From assembly GCA_964017185.1 (NCBI GenBank), contig OZ024883.1, positions 1,488,001 through 1,552,000 on the forward strand: a stretch of DNA of 64,000 bases, in the 5' to 3' direction. The notes below the pieces were generated by a model. The model was not told the DNA's origin, searched no databases, and saw nothing but the letters and a program-made list of their open reading frames with translations. This document shows positions 1 through 38,460 of this stretch, piece after piece (position 1 is the stretch's first letter; each line of letters starts with the position of its first letter). Both the position numbers and the translations under genes were made by a program. The DNA comes from Rugalucina vietnamica. Lineage: Eukaryota; Mollusca; Bivalvia; Lucinida; Lucinidae.

Positions 1-372
1 TAAGAATACATTCCTATGATTGTTTGTTAAGATATGGACTTAGAGAAGAAACAGTAACATTGTAAACAGCACATTTTAAAGGTGAACTAGATTTTGACCT
101 CCAGCCCCACCCCCCTGGCATGGACCCTGGAGCCCGACCTCATGGAAATAAAGCAAACCCTATAGGGTACCTATGGTCAAAATATGAATAGTTTCTGACC
201 ATTGGTTTATGAGATATACACCTCTAGAGAAACTTTAACCAAAACTTTGACATAAATTCTACGAACGTTCCGGAATTACGAACGAAGAAACGAACTAACG
301 AACGAACATACGAACGGACGAACGGAAAAGCGAAAGCTATATACCCGTCGGCATAAATGCCGGGGGTATAAT
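1..372 (+). repeat. Dispersed repeat R2, 3' part
   Basis: This block matches 59886-60205 plus 61454-61494 along most of its length. Shared stretches include the tract around AGAGAAGAAACA, the phrase CAAACCCTATAGGGTA and a GAACGAAC/ACGGACGAACGG-rich stretch. It ends with the short inverted repeat GTCGGCATAAATGCCGGGGG. No coding potential was seen. It gives the uninterrupted reference for the insertion at 60206-61453. Its 5' end lies outside the window. Confidence 0.75.
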
Positions 373-373
373 T

Positions 374-519
374 AGAACCACAGCAGAAGTATCGCAATAT
401 AATATTACTGGGGGCTTAAACCGGTTTTACAGACGCCTAACCTCACCCTCATCTTCTGCAGTGGTTCACAACATTTAGTTAATTGTTCGGTCCTCGTGGT
501 GAATCTCTAACTAGTCAAA
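374..519 (-). mobile_element. PLE 3'-region fragment (copy P1)
   Basis: The segment matches the reverse complement of the 3' untranslated part of the Penelope-like element at 55138-57172. The landmarks are the AGAACCAC block, CTTCTGCAGTGGTTCA and GGTCCTCGTGGTGAATCTC. It lacks the terminal roughly 100 bp (the ...TTGCCTACTTGTACCTT end). Its other end stops just beyond GAATCTCTAACTAGTCAA. Confidence 0.75.
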
Positions 520-574
520 GACTAGTATTAGCCACAAAGAGACAAATATATAAAATGTTGGTAGGAAAATATAT

Positions 575-3295
575 ACCAGAGGACCATTGGTCCTGAGAAC
601 GCTCACCTGAAGCCTGATCCTGGAGTACATGTATTAAGTCATCATGAAATGACCTTGACCTTGAATACTCACACACCTTTATTGAATTCATAAGTTGTCT
701 GCATCTGCAAAGTTTCAGGTCTCATGCTGCAATACTTTCCAAACCCAGTGATTTCTGAGAAAACCATAATTTTAATTTTGATATTTAAATGACCTTTGGT
801 CCAGGTCAAGAAATGACCTTGGCCTTCATTAATTACTTACCTTCATTGACTCCATTGGTTGTCTGCATCTAGCAACTTTCATCTAGTACCTGACTGTTAG
901 TTTGGTTTTTTCCCACCTCGGTTTTTAGAGTGGGAATCTTTTTCTGATTGCGCCTTTTCCTGATCTTTGCCTACTTGTACCTTTTCAGGTCTCAGACTGC
1001 AACAGTGTCCAAAATATCCATTGTTTTCACCTTTTCCCATGTAAAAGCCTATGTTTCCAAAATTGACCTTGCCGTAAAATAGGTCAAGGTCATCCTAGGG
1101 TCATCATTTCAACAAACTATGATGGGCTGGAGTCCTTGATGCTACATAACAAGTTTCGCGAAAATCGGCCTGCCGGTTCTGAAGAAGATTTTTGAGTAGT
1201 TTTTACCATATATGGGCGTGGCGGCCATCTTGGTCATGTGTCCTGGATTTGGCGATCAAACTTTCGTCTCCCCTACCAATGGATGCTCCACATAAAATTT
1301 CACTTTGATTGGCCAAGCAGTTTCAGAGAAGAAGATCTTTGAAAAGTGTGTATGGACGACAGACTGGCCAAGGTCAAGAGATGACCTTGACCTAAATTAA
1401 TGACATACCTTCATCTACTCCATTAGTTGTTTGCATCTACCACTTTTATAGGCCTCAGGCTGCAATAGTTTTCAAAAAATCCATAGTTTTCACTTTTTCC
1501 CATGTAAAAGCCTATGTTTCCAAAATTGACCTTGCCGTAAAATAGGTCAAGGTCATCCTATGGTCATCATTTTATCAAACTATGATGGGCTGAAGTCCCA
1601 ATGCTACATACCAAGATTCGTGGAAATCGGCCTGCCGGTTCTGGAGAAGAAGATTTTTGAGTAGTTTTTACCATATATGGGCGTGGCGGCCATCTTGGTC
1701 ATGTGACCTGAATTTTGCGATCAAACTTCCGTCTCCCCTACCCATGGATGCTCCACATAAAATTTCAACTTGATTGGCCCAGCAGTTTCAGAGAAGATCT
1801 TTGAAAAGTGTGTATGGACGACAGACTGGCCAAGGTCAAGAGATGACCTTGACCTAAATTAATCACATACCTTCATCTACTCCATAAGTTGTTTGCATCT
1901 ACCACTTTTCAGGCCTCAGACTGCAATAGTTTTCAAAAAATCCATAGTTTTCACTTTTTCCCATGTAAAAGCCTATGTTTCAAAATTGACCTTGCCGTAA
2001 AATAGGTCAAGGTCATCCTATGGTCATCATTTTATCAAATTATGATGGGCTGAAGTCACTGATGCTACATACCAAGTTTCGTGGAAATCGGCCCACCGGT
2101 TCTGGAGAAGAAGATTTTTGAGTAGTTTCTAACATATATGGGCGTGGCGGCCATCTTGGTCATGTGATCTGGATTTTGCGATCAAACTTTCGTCTCTCCT
2201 ATACATGGATGCTCCACATAAAATTTCAATTTGATTGGCCCAGCAGTTTCAGAGAAGAAGATCTTTGAAAAGTGTGTATGGACGACAGACTGGCCAAGGT
2301 CAAGAGATGACCTTGACCTAAATTAATCACATACCTTCATCTACTCCATTAGTTGTTTGCATCTACCTCTTTTCAGGCCTCAGGCTGCAATAGTTTTCAA
2401 AAAATCCATAGTTTTCAATTTTTCCCATGTAAAAGCATATGTTTCCAAAATTGACCTTGCCGTAAAATATGTCAAGGTCATTCTATGGTCATCATTTTAT
2501 CAAACTATGATGGGCTGAAGTCCCCAATGCTACATACCAAGTGTCGTGGAAATCGGCCCACCGGTTCTGGAGAAGAAGATTTTTGAGTAGTTTTTACCAT
2601 ATATGGGCGTGGCGGCCATCTTGGTCATGTGACCTGAATTTTGCGATCAAACTTTCGTCTCCCCTACCCATGGATGTTCCACATAAAATTTCAACTTGAT
2701 TGGCTTAGCAGTTTCAGAGAAGAAGATCTTTGAAAAGTGTGTATGGACGACAGACTGGCCAAGGTCAAGAGATGACCTTGACCTAAATTAATCACATACC
2801 TTCATCTACTCCATTAGTTGTTTGCATCTACCACTTTTCAGGCCTCAGACTGCAATAGATTTCAAAAAATCCATAGTTTTCATTTTTTCATGTAAAAACC
2901 TGTTTCCAAAATTGACCTTGCCGTAAAATAGGTCAAGGTCATCCTATGGTCATCATTTTATCAAACTATGATGGGCTGAAGTGCCCGATGCCACATACAA
3001 GTTTCATGGAAATCGGCCCACTGGTTCTGGAGAAGAAGATTTTTGAGTGGTTTTTAACATATATGGGCGTGGCAGCCATCTTGGTCATGTGACCAAGATA
3101 TCATGAACAAAATTACAATGCCACTACCCAAGGAGGCTCCACATAAAATTTCAACTAGATTGGCCATGCGGTTTCAGAGAAGAAGATCTTTGAAATTGTG
3201 GACGACGACGACGACGATGGACGGACGACGGACGGACGCCGGATCTTGGCCATCCTATAAGCTCACCTTGTGAGCCTTCGGCTCAGGTGAGCTAA
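575..3295 (+). mobile_element. HINE-like element A with 463-bp tandem units
   Basis: The 5' head is ACCAGAGGACCATTGGTCCT, with inverted AGGACC/GGTCCT, followed by CGCTCACCTGA. The 3' end is a hairpin (AGCTCACCT...AGGTGAGCT around GAGCC-TTC-GGCTC) closing in CTAA. GCTCACCTGA near the 5' end and TCAGGTGAGC at the 3' end form subterminal inverted repeats. Between them lie five units of about 463 bp: GGCGTGGCGGCCATCTTGG or its variant recurs near 1214, 1680, 2141, 2605 and 3065. The last unit runs into a GACGACGACGGACGGACG tract. Conserved head, central tandem units and a 3' hairpin are the known layout of Helentron-associated (HINE) elements. That class is inferred; no transposase or clear target duplication is seen. 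PLE copy P2 is inserted at 884-983. Confidence 0.75.
884..983 (+). mobile_element. PLE 3'-end fragment (copy P2) inside element A
   Basis: About 100 bp match the extreme 3' end of the PLE, from TAGTACCTGACTGTTAG to TTGCCTACTTGTACCTT. The fragment interrupts the first 463-bp unit, which elsewhere reads GCATCTACCACTTTTCAGG. Short flanking TTTCA on both sides may be a target duplication. The copy is very strongly 5'-truncated. Confidence 0.8.
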
Positions 3296-3414
3296 TAAAC
3301 CGATACAGAATTATAACGTTAAGATGATGGATCCCCGTTTTAAATCTTTGAATATAGAATGAATCACCAAGACAAAACGAATTAAATATGATGGACGTCA
3401 TTAGGAAAACATGT

Positions 3415-3545
3415 CCATGCAATGTATACCCCCTTAAACCCCCACCTTTATATAGTAAAACTGGGGTTTGCAGGGGGATACCTATTTTTCTTATTTTTGC
3501 TTCAAAACATAGATTGTGGGTACTCGTTAGAACCGCCTCGGTGCC
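3415..3545 (+). mobile_element. Foldback MITE family F, partial copy (F1)
   Basis: It begins with the family terminus GAAAACATGTCCATGCAATG and continues through a TATAGTAAAACTGGGG tract to the palindromic centre GATTGTGGGTACTCGTTAG. The second arm is missing, apparently lost where PLE copy P3 starts. The complete copy is at 33453-33722. Confidence 0.65.
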
Positions 3546-3561
3546 TACATCATGTCGACAT

Positions 3562-3730
3562 TAAGGTAACTGAGTGGCCACCTATTGGGAAAATAGCTGC
3601 TCATTCGGCTTACGATATGTTTCATGGTATAAGTGCCTGATTGTTAGTTTGGTTTTTTCCCACCTCGGTTTTTGGAGTGGGAATCTCTTTCTGATTGCGC
3701 CTTTTCCTGATCTTTGCCTACTTGTACCTT
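3562..3730 (+). mobile_element. PLE 3'-end fragment (copy P3)
   Basis: It matches the last roughly 170 bp of the PLE, from AAGGTAACTGAGTGGCCACC through the CCCACCTCGGTTTTTGGAG block to TTGCCTACTTGTACCTT. Apparent open reading in this segment is only repeat sequence. Confidence 0.85.
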
Positions 3731-3749
3731 ATTATATCAAATAGTTCTA

Positions 3750-3913
3750 TCAAAAAGTGTGGTAGGAGTTGATCGGCCCGTGAATGCCCTTACCTGTAAA
3801 AAAAAAAAAACTAAGAAAAAAGTTCGCACAGCTGTAATTTTGTCAAATTTTTTTTTGGCAATAATATTTCTTCACGCAAATGTCCAATGGGTCTACATCA
3901 TGTAGGCATAATA

Positions 3914-3950
<37 letters not shown>

Positions 3951-4220
3951 TCGAACAAAAACTGTGGTAGGAGTTGATCGGCACTATCTTTACTGTATAC
4001 AAAATACAAACAGAAGTATAAAGGGGAATAACTCTAAAATGATTGAACCCTAGTCCTTGTTTTTGCCTGTAAGTTTTTGTCTCATTAATAACGTGAAGGC
4101 TGCAAAATTTCATAAAATTCGTCAATGTGTCTTCAAAATATTAAAGAAACAAAATGTTACGGACGGACGCACGGACGGACAACGTGAACACAGTATACCC
4201 CCCTGAAAACTTCGTTTTGG
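3750..4220 (+). repeat. Dispersed repeat with poly(A) and GGACGGACG tail
   Basis: The phrase GTGGTAGGAGTTGATCGGC occurs twice (near 3760 and 3965), separated by A-rich sequence that includes a long A run (about 3918-3948). The stretch ends in ACGGACGGACGCACGGACGG and then GTATACCCCCCTG. The tail style resembles that of elements A-C, but the termini of that family are absent. No gene is visible. Confidence 0.5.
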
Positions 4221-4269
4221 CGGGGGGTGGGGTGGGGTAGTATAAAAATGTATACCTAAAATCAGGTTT

Positions 4270-4760
4270 CGGTATCTTGTAAACGATCACCTGAAATCTA
4301 CTTTCATATTAATATGTTCTCTGCTCTCAAAGAATTTCAATTTTATTTTTATTTGCTATTACTGCAGCTGGTGTTGTGTCGTGTGGTGGCCCTAAATAGT
4401 CTCCCCGTACATTAGCCATAGTGCAGATTATATTTTAGTTTTGGTATTTTGAGATCAGAGAGGGTATACTGACAAATCAGAAAATTATTATCGGTTAGAG
4501 TCATTTTCTAACAAACGTTTCATATATTTTGCCCCAGTTGGATCATACTAGTCTTTGTATCGACTACCCAGTTGAAAGGTGTAATTCTCTTTGCCCCATG
4601 TTGCCAAGCTTAAAGTCTCTCTGAAGAGACCGAATCCGCGGTATGGCCCATCCCCTTTCTCATTAATATGGTCACTGCTCTTAAAGGATCTCAGTTTCAT
4701 TTTTATTTTATACTCAAATCTATGCCCTTTAGAATAACTCCGAGTCAATCGAGGGGAGAG
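4270..4760 (-). repeat. Dispersed repeat family G, antisense copy
   Basis: On the minus strand it matches 35414-35985 (the GGGCCACCACACGACACA / CAGCTGCAGTAATAGC block) and 41341-41517 (CCATGTTGCCAAGC, ATGGCCCATCCCC). Two partial units of the same kind follow each other. No coding potential or terminal structure was found. Confidence 0.55.
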
Positions 4761-5130
4761 AACATGCTAAATTTGTATCCATTTGACCATTTCTGCATTG
4801 TTTCTCCACGCACTGGCATTTTATCAATTCCGAAATTCAGATGCATAGGTTACATAAACTGACATTGCAGTAATACAGATCAAGGTCATCAAAAGGTAAT
4901 GATTAATATAATGCATGTAGTGCTCTATTCATTGACGATTACAGATTGATGCTTCATGTCAAATTTCAATTTGATCGGTATTCTGGTCTTGGAGTAGAGG
5001 ATTTTTGCACTATTTTGCTAAATATCTTGATCATCTTGGTCATGCGACCTAAATCATTTATATAAGCAATCATTCTCCATTTGCGAGGTTACATATGGAA
5101 TTCTCAAATTGGTCTCATAGAAGATGTCTA

Positions 5131-5348
5131 TTTTTGTGCTGTTGGCGCCTTATGTATGTTTGCAAATTTTTAGTTAAGTTAAGGTAACTGAGTGGCCACC
5201 TATTAGGAAAATAGCTGCTCATTCGGCTTACGAAATGTTTTCATGGTATAAGTACCTGATTGTTAGTTTGGTTTTTTCCCACTTTGGTTTTTGGATTGGG
5301 AGTCTTTTTCTGATTGCGCATTTTCCTGATCTTTGCCTACGTGTACTT
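5131..5348 (+). mobile_element. PLE 3'-end fragment (copy P4)
   Basis: Colinear with the last roughly 220 bp of the PLE, from TTTTTGTGCTGTTGGCGCC to a diverged TTGCCTACGTGTACTTT end. The sequence between this copy and P5 (5349-5611) is unassigned and holds no gene. Confidence 0.85.
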
Positions 5349-5611
5349 TTTTATTACAAAACGACCATATCCATGGACTTCGTCCCAAGGCTGGGACAGA
5401 CAACGCATTATGCCCAAAATATGTTCAAAAACATAAATGGTCTGTTCATTTACCTATTCTCAGAAAGTTTTCTTAGTTTTAGGCCATTTAACCAATTTTC
5501 TACATTAAAATTCAAAGGAGGTCTAAGTGGACCTTGCTGTAAATTAGGTCAATATCATCTCAGGATCACTTGAATCTGATAATTAAGTGGTGTCATGCCG
5601 AATTGACAATT

Positions 5612-6323
5612 CCAATCATGGTTGATAAATATGCTGTCTTCTTTAATTGCACGCCGGTGGGTCGGGCGTCTGACTCTATGATGGCCCCGACTTAAAGCTA
5701 TTCATTTTAGTTGGTTGGGGCCGGAGCTTCTTGTCTGTTGCTTGGCCCATCGGGGTCCAACTGGTGTTTTTCTTTTGCTCCGGAGTTAGTGGGTTATTCG
5801 GCGCCCAGGGATCTCCATCGTCGGGCAGCTTACTCAATCTGTGTGTCCTGGTTTTTGATTCATCAGGATGTTTATTATGATTTATTTGTTTGTTCTTGAT
5901 GATTCATTGACTAGTTAGAGATTCACCACGAGGACCGAAGAACTAAGTAAATGTTATGAACCACTGCAGAAGCTGAGGGTGAGGTTGTGGCCATGAAAAT
6001 AAAATTAAAAAACCTGTTTAAGCCCGCCATTAACTTTGTGTTACTGATCGTTCCAAGGCGATACTTCTGTGGTGGTTCTTTTTGTTTTATGTCTTGGTGT
6101 TTAATTTTTTTGTGCTGTTGGCGCCTTATGTATGTTTTCATATTTTTAGTTAAGTTAAGTTAACTGAGTGGCCACCTTTTGGGGAAATAGCTGCTCATTC
6201 GGCTTACGATATGTTTCATGGTATAAGTACCTGATTTTTAGTTTGGTATTTTCCCACCTCGGTTTTTGGAGCTGGAATCTTTTTCTGATTGCGCCTTTTC
6301 CTGATCTATGCCTACTTGTACCT
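5612..6323 (+). mobile_element. PLE 3' region (copy P5)
   Basis: It matches the PLE from the last codons of its ORF (CCAATCATGGTTGATAAAT, corresponding to NPIMVDN) through the whole 3' untranslated part to TTGTACCTT. It is 5'-truncated. Short ORFs inside it are translations of the untranslated region. Confidence 0.9.
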
Positions 6324-7329
6324 TTTTTGTATCGACTATGCTGTTGAAAGTTGCAAAATTACATTATTTGCCAATGGCTCCAAATCTGGCTGTTTTTTTG
6401 TTTTCTTGAACCATTTATTTTTTTCGCTTGACAATGAAAACAATATATTTTTTCAAACAGACACAGAACCAAAATATTTTTTTCTCCAATAACCAAAACT
6501 AATTTTTTTAAAAAGTTTGGTTTAACATGTTTAAAACCAATATTTTATTTTTCGTGCCACATATCGTTCAAATGTCTCACACATTTTAGTATTAAGCACA
6601 TACATATATTTTGCTTAATATGGTATCAAGGAAGACAACCAAGGGGTAGAAATGAAATCCATATTAGTGAACCAGTTTTGAGCACCAAAGGTGCAAAGGA
6701 GAGCGACAGGCGCAAAACCTTGCTGGGGGGTTTTCGAGGGCATGCTCCCCCGGGAAATTTTTAAATCTTGGTACAGTTTGGTGGCATCTGGTATTATTGA
6801 GAGTAGATAGAACTGTCTAATCCAGAGTATTTCAGAGCATATTTTGATATTACAAGACATATGAAAAGAACCATGTCATATCGAAACTTTCTATAACTAC
6901 GATAATTTGATTTTTCATTCATACAGTTCATTAAACTCATAAAGAGACTGGAGTTTGAATCTTTGTATTATTCCTTATATAATTTATTATGCACCTGTTG
7001 TCGTTTGGCATCTGGAAGCTCATTTTCATGATTCATTTAGAAAATGCTGTTATTTTAGGATTAAGATTGTAAGAAATAAGTACCAGATTGCCCTGACAAT
7101 ATTTTAATTTTTGTCCAACAGATTTTTTTTTTACTTTTTTTTATTGAACACATTTTTTACATTTTTTTTTAAATCAAACACATATGTTGGAATTTTTTTT
7201 CGCCTGTTGACAAAAGACATTTTTTTTTCTGTCGCCCTAAACCATTTTTTTTTCAGTAATATTAAAACCAAAATATTTTAACAACCCCCCGAGAAAATCA
7301 AATGGTCCGTCCCTTATGCACCCGGATAT
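6324..7329. other. T-rich stretch without a gene
   Basis: The segment has many T runs. It also holds a phrase (GGGGGGTTTTCGAGGGCATGC at about 6723-6743) typical of invertebrate dispersed repeats. AACCAAAATATTTT recurs near 6470 and 7265. No protein similarity, splice-supported exon or clean inverted termini were found. Confidence 0.4.
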
Positions 7330-8090
7330 TGCGTTTAATAAAGCCAAGGGTCTGATTTGCATTTTAGTAAAGTTACTGATATGGTTTGATCAACTGTGGT
7401 CTTCTTAGACAGTGACCCCAAGGTACGTTGCAGAGGATACACTTTCGAGAGCATAGCCATGAAGGCAATGTGTGGTTTGGAGGGGTGATTTGATTTAGGT
7501 CACATGTCGTTTAAATGACCTGGCATTTGGACTTAGTGGAGGGATTAAAACTCATATCCCAGAGTTTTTCCATTTTTTCCAAGCTGTCAATGTCTTTTTG
7601 GAAGATCTCTGGGTCACCTTGCTTGTCAATGGCATGCTAGATGGCTGTGCCATCTGTAAATAACCTAATTCTAGAATTTACCTGATCCGAGAGGTCATTT
7701 ATATATGCTAGAAACAGTATGGGTCCGAGAAACGAGCCCTGCCGGACACCGGACTACTGTCAGGATTAGATCCTTTTAAAAGGCCGAAATGGGATTTATT
7801 GTCTAAAAGTCCTTGATCCAAGTTAGTGTATTCAACCTTGTGCCATATAAGTGAAGATGGCTTGCTAAAATCAAGGAGGATTAGTCCTGTATGTTGTTTG
7901 GCTTTCATCTTTTCGCAAGTTCATCAATAAGCATGGGTGATTATCCTCGAAGGATCTCTTTCCTCGGAACCAATGCTACAAGTACAATATAGCGTGTTGT
8001 GTTCGGCAAAGTATTTAGAAATGTTCTAGATGCCACAATATGCCCAGGCACCTTACAGAGGACATAGGTCAGAGAGAGGGATTGGCAGCT
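7330..8090 (-). pseudogene. LINE reverse transcriptase remnant
   Basis: Read on the minus strand, 7690-7760 encodes GVRQGSFLGPILFLAYINDL, which is reverse-transcriptase motif B with the following block. Downstream is an RLF-TDG remnant where FADD is expected, then an in-frame TAG and a stretch ending LWDMSFNP. The order matches the LINE at 13050-14852, which reads GVPQGSVL, YINDLPDEV, FADD and WDMEFNP. The catalytic Asp pair is lost and several frames are needed, so the copy is dead. It is a RT-domain fragment with no endonuclease. Confidence 0.8.
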
Positions 8091-9335
8091 GGCCGGGTGC
8101 AAATAAGGGATACATTGGCTTCTTTTTTAATTGGATGGGATATTTCCAGAATCAAGGAATTTTAGGTAGATTAGTTGTAGGATGTGGCGATTTCCTTAAC
8201 GCAGGGTCTGAAAGACTATCCATCTATCCTTTCATACTGCAGCACCCTCTCACTAGTATTATGTGCAGCTGCGCTGTCAGTGGAAGAATATAAAAAGCTA
8301 GATTCTAGCAGATGTGAAAGTAAAATAGTGAGAATGATTAAAAGATGCTAGTGGTAGTGCAGAGTGAGGTTTAAAAACAGGTAAAACGGTGTTTAAAATG
8401 ATAAGAACTGATGATTGATCTGACAGACTCCTTCTTTGAAGGAGTCAAGATCAGCCCTGAGAAAACCAGTTATGATCAGTTATGATTATCTGATCAAGTG
8501 AGTTGTTCTCAAACTAGTAAGAGGTTGACAATAGGAAAGTTGCACATAATTTCGTTCAAGCTTAATTTTACTGTATTCAGAAATACAGTTAACCCAATGT
8601 ATGCAAACAAAATCGGCCATTTTGTGTGGCAAAATCTTGATATTTGTCATGCAGGAACTATCTATTCCAAATGGTTGCTGGATAAAAGGCCTTTTGATAA
8701 TAAGTTGCTTTCGTGTGGGTCTGCCTAAACGAGAGAGAGTGCATGTGGCGCGTGTATCTCTGTGGTTTCTCAAAATATGGTGGTATATCAATTGCTACAT
8801 AGCCATTTTGTATAACACTAGTTGGTAGTCAATTCGCCTGTTTTTGAGGGATCGCCATCCTAGGTCTGCGAGCATGTTAGAGACTATCGGTCTTTTTCTG
8901 GCTTATGTATTGTTCTTTGTATGTGTAATGTAGAGATGTACGGGTTAGCAACGATTCCAATCCAAGACAGAAGATGGCGAACTTACTACAAAACAGTTTC
9001 TTCAAAATTAATTGGGCTCATCTTTGACCTCCAGACTAAATGGATAACTCATTGTAAACTATAACAACAACTGCAACGCTGATTTATACAAGCAACTGCA
9101 TTGGCTGTAAAATATTTTATTCCTAATTCAGGTATCATACTAGAAGTTTCCAACAAGTTTTCTATTTTTCTATCAGGAAAATATAAATGAGTTTTAATTT
9201 ATAATTTTAAGTCACTCTCATAAAGAATCTAATTTGAAATCCATTGTTCTGAGCAGTAATCTGTTCTCTAAATTGTGTAAGCTGCTTTGGCTTAATATCA
9301 TAACAACTGCTTAGGCTGTATCTCACATGGACGGA
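8091..9335. other. Intergenic AT-rich sequence
   Basis: I see no convincing gene here. Short ORFs occur on both strands around 8490-8830, but they overlap antisense and have no recognisable motif. The first part may be further decayed LINE sequence. Confidence 0.4.
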
Positions 9336-9630
9336 AAAAGAACGTGGCCCGACCGGGACTAGAACTTAAGGCCTCTCGCGTACCGTAGGAGCATTCTGTC
9401 AGCTGAACGTCCACTGCATAATTAGATTCGTCCACAAATCTGTTCGGAACTATGCCAAAACCGACGAGTCCCTTTTGCTGCCAGCAGTCCGACCATGGGC
9501 CCACATTGCGCTATCAAAGGTCACAGGGGCGGAAACGGAACTTGTCCAACCGGAACTCGAACAAAGGGTCTCTCGCTTACCGTGCGAGCGCTAGCACTCT
9601 AGCAGCTGAGCTACCATTTTCGACCGGTTA
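9336..9630 (-). mobile_element. tRNA-derived SINE, two tRNA-like heads
   Basis: On the minus strand, 9545-9630 reads as a tRNA-like module: GGTAGCTCAGCTGCTAGAG resembles a polymerase III box A and GTTCGAGTTCC a box B. A second diverged module lies at 9340-9420. The spacing fits a tRNA head, but the arms do not pair well, so it is a SINE or tRNA relic rather than a working tRNA. Confidence 0.55.
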
Positions 9631-10329
9631 TAATTGTAAACCACAGACTTATTCTTCCGATTGCTCCTATCTTGAGCGTTTGCAACATCTTAAAAAAACG
9701 TGTAACGTTCTGCAGTGAAATTCTATACTTTGTGATCTTGTTGATCCCTACAGCGTGGCCGCGTCTAAACTTGTCACTGACCTGATGCCAATTGAAATAA
9801 TAATCCCGGGCGTTCGTTTCTTGCCAGATATTCATTTTCTCGGCTTTGTTATCTGTCATATGGACATGGCGGGTGCATTATAATGGGCAAGTGATGCTCA
9901 ACCTTCGCGAACACCTGATCACCGCCGCCCCCCAGTTTTATTGGGGGTTGGGGGTCCATGCCTGTATGACTACATATCTCGTATTCGTCAATGTTGTTTC
10001 GGATTTATGAGCTAGGATATACGATTTCGGTACCTTGACCCCTTTACTTTGTAATTGTCGCTGAGAACTGTCAGGATCATCATGATTTGTGCATTCCAAT
10101 GGCAATCGTTGAAGTTTTATACAGGTTCATTCTCAGACTATTATTCATTACATCCCATGATAAATAACAATTCAAAATATCATGATGTTTTTGAATGTAT
10201 TCAACATAATGGTAAATGGTACATAAATCACTCGGAATCAAGATAAATTTGTTAACCGTCAGATCTAATTTCTGCACCAAAGCGCTCATCATAGCTTAGG
10301 ATGCCATCATGGATCGATCGCGGGTCCGT
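9631..10329. other. No gene seen
   Basis: AT-rich sequence with short opposing ORFs. A small palindromic CCCCCCAGTTTTATTGGGGG lies at about 9928-9947. I could assign nothing else. Confidence 0.4.
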
Positions 10330-10530
10330 TTTATTACATCCCGAATACGTTACCGATCACCGCTGTGTCTGGTGCGGGTTGGAACCCCGCTGTGGCCACG
10401 TACGTGTGAGACAAGCCAAGTTCTGCTTGCGAGTGTGCAAGGTGGTTTTCCTCGGTGTCCTCCCGTTTTCGCCCACCAACTGATTGGCCCGTCTCATATG
10501 AACTGAAATATACATCTTGAAAGTGACGGC
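10330..10530 (+). mobile_element. tRNA-Ser/Leu-like SINE (family S1), partial
   Basis: It shares ACCGCTGTGTCTGGT, the box-B-like GGTTGGAACCCCGC, then GGTGGTTTTCCTCGG, CGTTTTCGCCCACC and TGATTGG with the antisense copies at 45860-46096 and 63848-64000. The tRNA 5' half present in the 45860 copy is missing or diverged here. Confidence 0.7.
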
Positions 10531-11414
10531 AAAAATAGTAACCAATCGGGCTATCGGGCCGAAAAATAAAGACTTGTAAGTACTCTTGCAATAAATGGTT
10601 ATTATAGGGGGAAATTTGTTACATGATACCAACACACGACAGTGATTCACAGTCACCCATCCGTTAATCAACAAAAACATTTTATTTTCAATTTCACAAA
10701 ATTAAAAAGATATCGTGAATAAAGCTGATGAAAATATCCAGGATATATTAGAATACATTACATACGGAAGTCGAATTAAATTGTGACTACACTGTTAAGG
10801 TAACAATCTTGACTTTATATACATTTAAGGATTAATTTGAATTTTAAAGTCAGCAAAAATAATACAAAGTTAACATGTGATGTCCTTAAGACTTTATAGA
10901 GAAAGATTTCGAACGTGAAATGAGCACGTTGTCATCTTTATGTTTACATTTCACGAGCCGTGAAATTAGCTCACAGATTCAGATTTTAAATGCACACGTG
11001 GTCCTACAATGCCATGAATTAACATAAAGTTTAAAACAGTACACCTTCTATATCTTATTTTGGTACAATGTAGTTTCATTGGGAAACAGAACTTGCTGGC
11101 GTATAGTTGATATGTTTTCATACATGCTAATAAAATCCGTACCAAATGACCTACAATTGGATACTTTGAAATCAGATTGAAATAATACAGCAGATATTAT
11201 TGTACTACTTGTGATCTTTCTGCATATAATAATAGATAAAATGTCAAATATCCTGTATGTGCATGCTCGAGAGCATACGCTTGCAATGATCAATGAGCAT
11301 AACCGATACGCCTTTTTTCCAAGTTAAAATAAACAATTTGAAACTAAAAATCGAAATAATAACTTCTGTACGTTTCGGCTAGTAATTTTGATATTAATGT
11401 CTATACTTTTACAG
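10531..11414. other. Upstream flank of the receptor gene
   Basis: AT-rich with no ORF of note. It should contain the promoter or a noncoding first exon of the receptor, because CTTTTACAG just before the ATG exon looks like a splice acceptor. No TATA box or start site could be assigned by eye. Confidence 0.35.
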
Positions 11415-11422
11415 AGTACATT

Positions 11423-38069
<26,647 letters not shown>

Positions 38070-38090
38070 GTAAGTCAGGGGCAAACATTT

Positions 38091-38245
38091 CGAAAACACG
38101 CCCATGCAATATACAGAATCTTTTTAAGCTGTCAAAAATGAAAATTCCATTAGCCCAGGGGAAAATATATTTTTAATATTTTTGCTCAAAACATTGATAA
38201 TGGGTACACAAACGAGTACCAACAATATATGATTTGGTTCAAAAA
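38091..38245 (+). mobile_element. Foldback MITE F, diverged partial copy (F5)
   Basis: CGAAAACACGCCCATGCAAT, then AGCTGTCAAAAATGAAAATT, TTTTTGCTCAAAACATTGA and GTACCAACAATATATGATTT follow the family order of F4. It begins 21 bp after the donor of receptor exon 7. Confidence 0.75.
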
Positions 38246-38254
38246 TAGGAAATG

Positions 38255-38460
38255 AGCCACACATGGTAAAACAACAATCTGCATGTGCGAAAACAAAGAC
38301 GCAGATCAGCTTCGCAGAAACTTTGAAGCTGATCAGCGCATTTGTTTTCGCTACTCGGATAGTACAATTCCTCATCTTTTTAAAACCAAAATTTCAAGCT
38401 TCTAGCCTGCTTCGGATGTACAGCCTGCTTTGTGTCCGACCTGGTCGGAAACCCAAATTG
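38255..38460 (+). mobile_element. Hairpin repeat family H, copy 1
   Basis: GCGAAAACAAAGACGCAGATC faces GATCAGCGCATTTGTTTTCGC around AGCTTCGCAGAAACTTTGAAGC, a 30-bp imperfect palindrome. GATAGTACAATTCCTC and a GTGTCCGACCTGGTCGG end follow. Copies 2 and 3 are at 39660-39915 and 41518-41760. A 188-codon ORF across it is not considered a gene. Confidence 0.75.

Noticed and set aside
1081-3060. Regularly spaced repeats that might suggest a CRISPR array
   Set aside because: The unit is about 463 bp with no unique spacers, in eukaryotic DNA; it is a tandem transposon interior.
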